Assembly (NCBI GenBank): GCA_013811715.1 | Contig: JACCUS010000339.1 | Coordinates: 1-6,959, forward strand | DNA length: 6,959 bases | Reading direction: 5' to 3' | Origin: Nocardioidaceae bacterium | GTDB lineage: Bacteria > Actinomycetota > Actinomycetes > Propionibacteriales > Nocardioidaceae | Program-made: the position numbers and the translations under genes | Part shown: positions 5,517-6,959 of the stretch, one piece after another | Layout of the letters: each line of letters opens with the position of its first letter | How positions within the stretch are numbered: the first letter of the stretch is position 1 | Notes under the pieces: generated by a model | The model's input: only the letters and a program-made list of their open reading frames with translations | What the model was told of the DNA's origin: nothing | Databases searched by the model: none

Positions 5517-6959
5517 TAGACCTGCTCGCCCTCGACGTAGGTCGCCACGACCGACGTCGAGGCGATCTCCTCGGCCGCGCCTGCGAACGGGTCGCGGTCG
5601 AGCACGGCGAGGTCGGCCAGCTTCCCGACCGCGATGCTGCCGGTGTCGTCGAGGTGGTTCACGTACGCCGACCCGGCGGTGTACGCCGTCAGCGCGGTCG
5701 AAAGGTCGAGCGCCTGCTCCGGGAGGAACGCACCGTACCCCTCGTCGACGCCGCCTTCGGGCCAGTGCCGGTTGACTGCCACGTGGATGCCCAGCAGCGG
5801 GTCGGGGCTGCTCACCGGCCAGTCGCTGCCGCAGGCGAGCGAGGTGCCGGAGCGCGCCAGCGCGGCGAACGGGTACTGCCAGCCGGCGCGCTCAGTGCCG
5901 AGGAACGGGATCGTCAGCTCCACCATCTGCGGCTCGTACGTCGCCCACAGCGGCTGCATGTTCGCGGTCACGCCAAACCGCCGGAACCGGGAGACGTCGT
6001 CGGGGTGCACGACCTGGATGTGCGCTACGTGGTGTCGGTTGTCGGTCGGGCCGACCTTGTCGCGGGCAGCCTCGAACGCGTCGAGCGCCTCCCGCACCGC
6101 CCGGTCGCCGATCGCGTGCACGTGCACCTGGAAGCCCTCCGCATCCAAAGCGGAGACGTGCTCGCGCAGCGCGACCGGGTCGACGAATGACAGCCCGGTG
6201 TTGTCGGTCCGGCCACTGCGACCGTCGAAGTACGGATCGAGCATGGCGGCGGTGAAGTTCTCCGGCACCCCGTCTTGCATGATCTTCACGCTGGTGGCCC
6301 GGAACCTGCCCGCCTGGTAGCGCCGGCGTCGCTCGACGAGCTCGGGGATCTGCTCGGCGCCGCGGTCGCGCTCCCACCACAAGGCGCCGACGACGCGCGC
6401 GGTGAGCAGGCCTTCGGTGGCAAGGTCGAGGTACGCCTCGGACGGGTCGTTCATGGTGGAGTAGTCGCCGAGGATGGCGTCTTGCCACGCGGTGATCCCG
6501 AGCGAGTGAAGATAGCGCTGCGCCTCGAGGAGCGCCGCCTTGCCCTCCTCGTGCGTGGTCGGCGGCAGCAGCCGGCCAACGAGGCTCATCGCGCCCTCGT
6601 GGAGCATCCCCGTGGGGTTGCCGTGCGCGTCCCGCTCGATCCGGCCGTCGGCGGGGTCCGGCGTGCGCGCATCGACGCCGGCGAGTCGCAGCGCCGTCGA
6701 GTTGGCCCAGGCGCCGTGGTGGTCGCGGTTGGGGAGGAAGACCGGTCGGTCGCGGACGACGGAGTCGAGGTCGGCGGCGGTCGGCGTACCGCCGGGGAAG
6801 GCCGACAAAGACCACCCGCCGCCGGTGACCCACGCGACGTAAGGGTGCCGGTCGGCGTACGCCCGGATCGTGCCGAGGTAGCCGTCGCGGGTCAGTTGCC
6901 CGGAGAGGTCGCAGCGCATGCGCTCCAGCCCGCCCTGGACCGGGTGGACGTGAGCGTCA
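5513..6959 (-). CDS. YtcJ-type metal-dependent amidohydrolase, N-terminus outside window
   Basis: This is a hydrolase of the amidohydrolase_3 family (YtcJ / N-substituted formamide deformylase-like), with a zinc-binding TIM barrel that cleaves C-N bonds of amides or related compounds. The frame is open to the right edge. Before the internal Met at 6919 it encodes DAHVHPVQGGLER, so the HxH metal motif (codons 6952-6950 and 6946-6944) lies at the edge, and roughly 60 or more N-terminal residues are missing. Counting from that Met, later family motifs are NRDHHGAWANSTAL (64-77), a probable metal-bridging lysine K212 in SVKIMQDG, H268 in VHVHAIGDRAV, H300 in HHVAHIQ, NMQPLWA (320-326) and D366 in ACGSDWPVS. 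The C-terminus TGSIAVGKLADLAVLDRDPF (426-445) is the beta-sandwich return typical of the superfamily. No signal peptide can be judged. The substrate is unknown. It converges on the dehydrogenase and shares no transcript with it. Confidence 0.94.
   Translation of the reverse strand, partial: DAHVHPVQGGLERMRCDLSGQLTRDGYLGTIRAYADRHPYVAWVTGGGWSLSAFPGGTPTAADLDSVVRDRPVFLPNRDHHGAWANSTALRLAGVDARTPDPADGRIERDAHGNPTGMLHEGAMSLVGRLLPPTTHEEGKAALLEAQRYLHSLGITAWQDAILGDYSTMNDPSEAYLDLATEGLLTARVVGALWWERDRGAEQIPELVERRRRYQAGRFRATSVKIMQDGVPENFTAAMLDPYFDGRSGRTDNTGLSFVDPVALREHVSALDAEGFQVHVHAIGDRAVREALDAFEAARDKVGPTDNRHHVAHIQVVHPDDVSRFRRFGVTANMQPLWATYEPQMVELTIPFLGTERAGWQYPFAALARSGTSLACGSDWPVSSPDPLLGIHVAVNRHWPEGGVDEGYGAFLPEQALDLSTALTAYTAGSAYVNHLDDTGSIAVGKLADLAVLDRDPFAGAAEEIASTSVVATYVEGEQVY

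Noticed and set aside
6917..6919. ATG as the real start of the amidohydrolase
   Set aside because: The frame upstream encodes the family's essential DAHVH metal motif up to the window edge, so this Met is internal and the gene is cut by the window.

Overview
The window is very GC-rich DNA (a strong G/C bias at third codon positions) from what looks like a high-GC actinobacterium, plausibly of the Nocardioides/Propionibacteriales type. The main reason for this placement is the gene order dxr - rseP - ispG, which matches the dxr - rip1 - gcpE order known from Mycobacterium and other Actinobacteria. GTG starts, short leaders and a probable leaderless gene fit as well. The genus is an inference.

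Layout. Positions 1-155 hold no gene that I can support, but they carry a dense group of inverted and direct repeats just beyond the end of ispG. Positions 156-3989 are a minus-strand operon read right to left: dxr (second step of the MEP isoprenoid pathway), rseP (site-2 intramembrane protease), ispG (sixth, Fe-S dependent step of the same pathway). dxr and rseP overlap by four bases (ATGA), and ispG follows rseP after 52 bases with its own Shine-Dalgarno sequence. Positions 3990-4153 are a divergent regulatory region with two imperfect hairpins. One of them ends exactly at the proposed dxr start codon. A short unrecognised plus-strand ORF (about 43 codons) follows, then an acyl-CoA dehydrogenase with glutaryl-CoA dehydrogenase hallmarks (4339-5508), apparently leaderless. 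Convergent to it, and separated by only four bases between stop codons, is a minus-strand YtcJ-type amidohydrolase (from 5513) that runs off the right edge with its N-terminus missing.

How the genes work together. Dxr and IspG supply IPP/DMAPP precursors for quinones, carotenoids and the polyprenyl carriers of cell-wall synthesis. RseP/Rip1 cleaves membrane-embedded anti-sigma factors and controls envelope stress responses. Linking the two in one transcript is an old actinobacterial arrangement. The dehydrogenase and amidohydrolase are catabolic genes with no visible functional tie to the operon or to each other. I see no sign of a defence system, mobile element, CRISPR array or RNA gene. The parts not explained by known genes are the repeat cluster at 47-139, the hairpin at the dxr start, and the small ORF at 4157.
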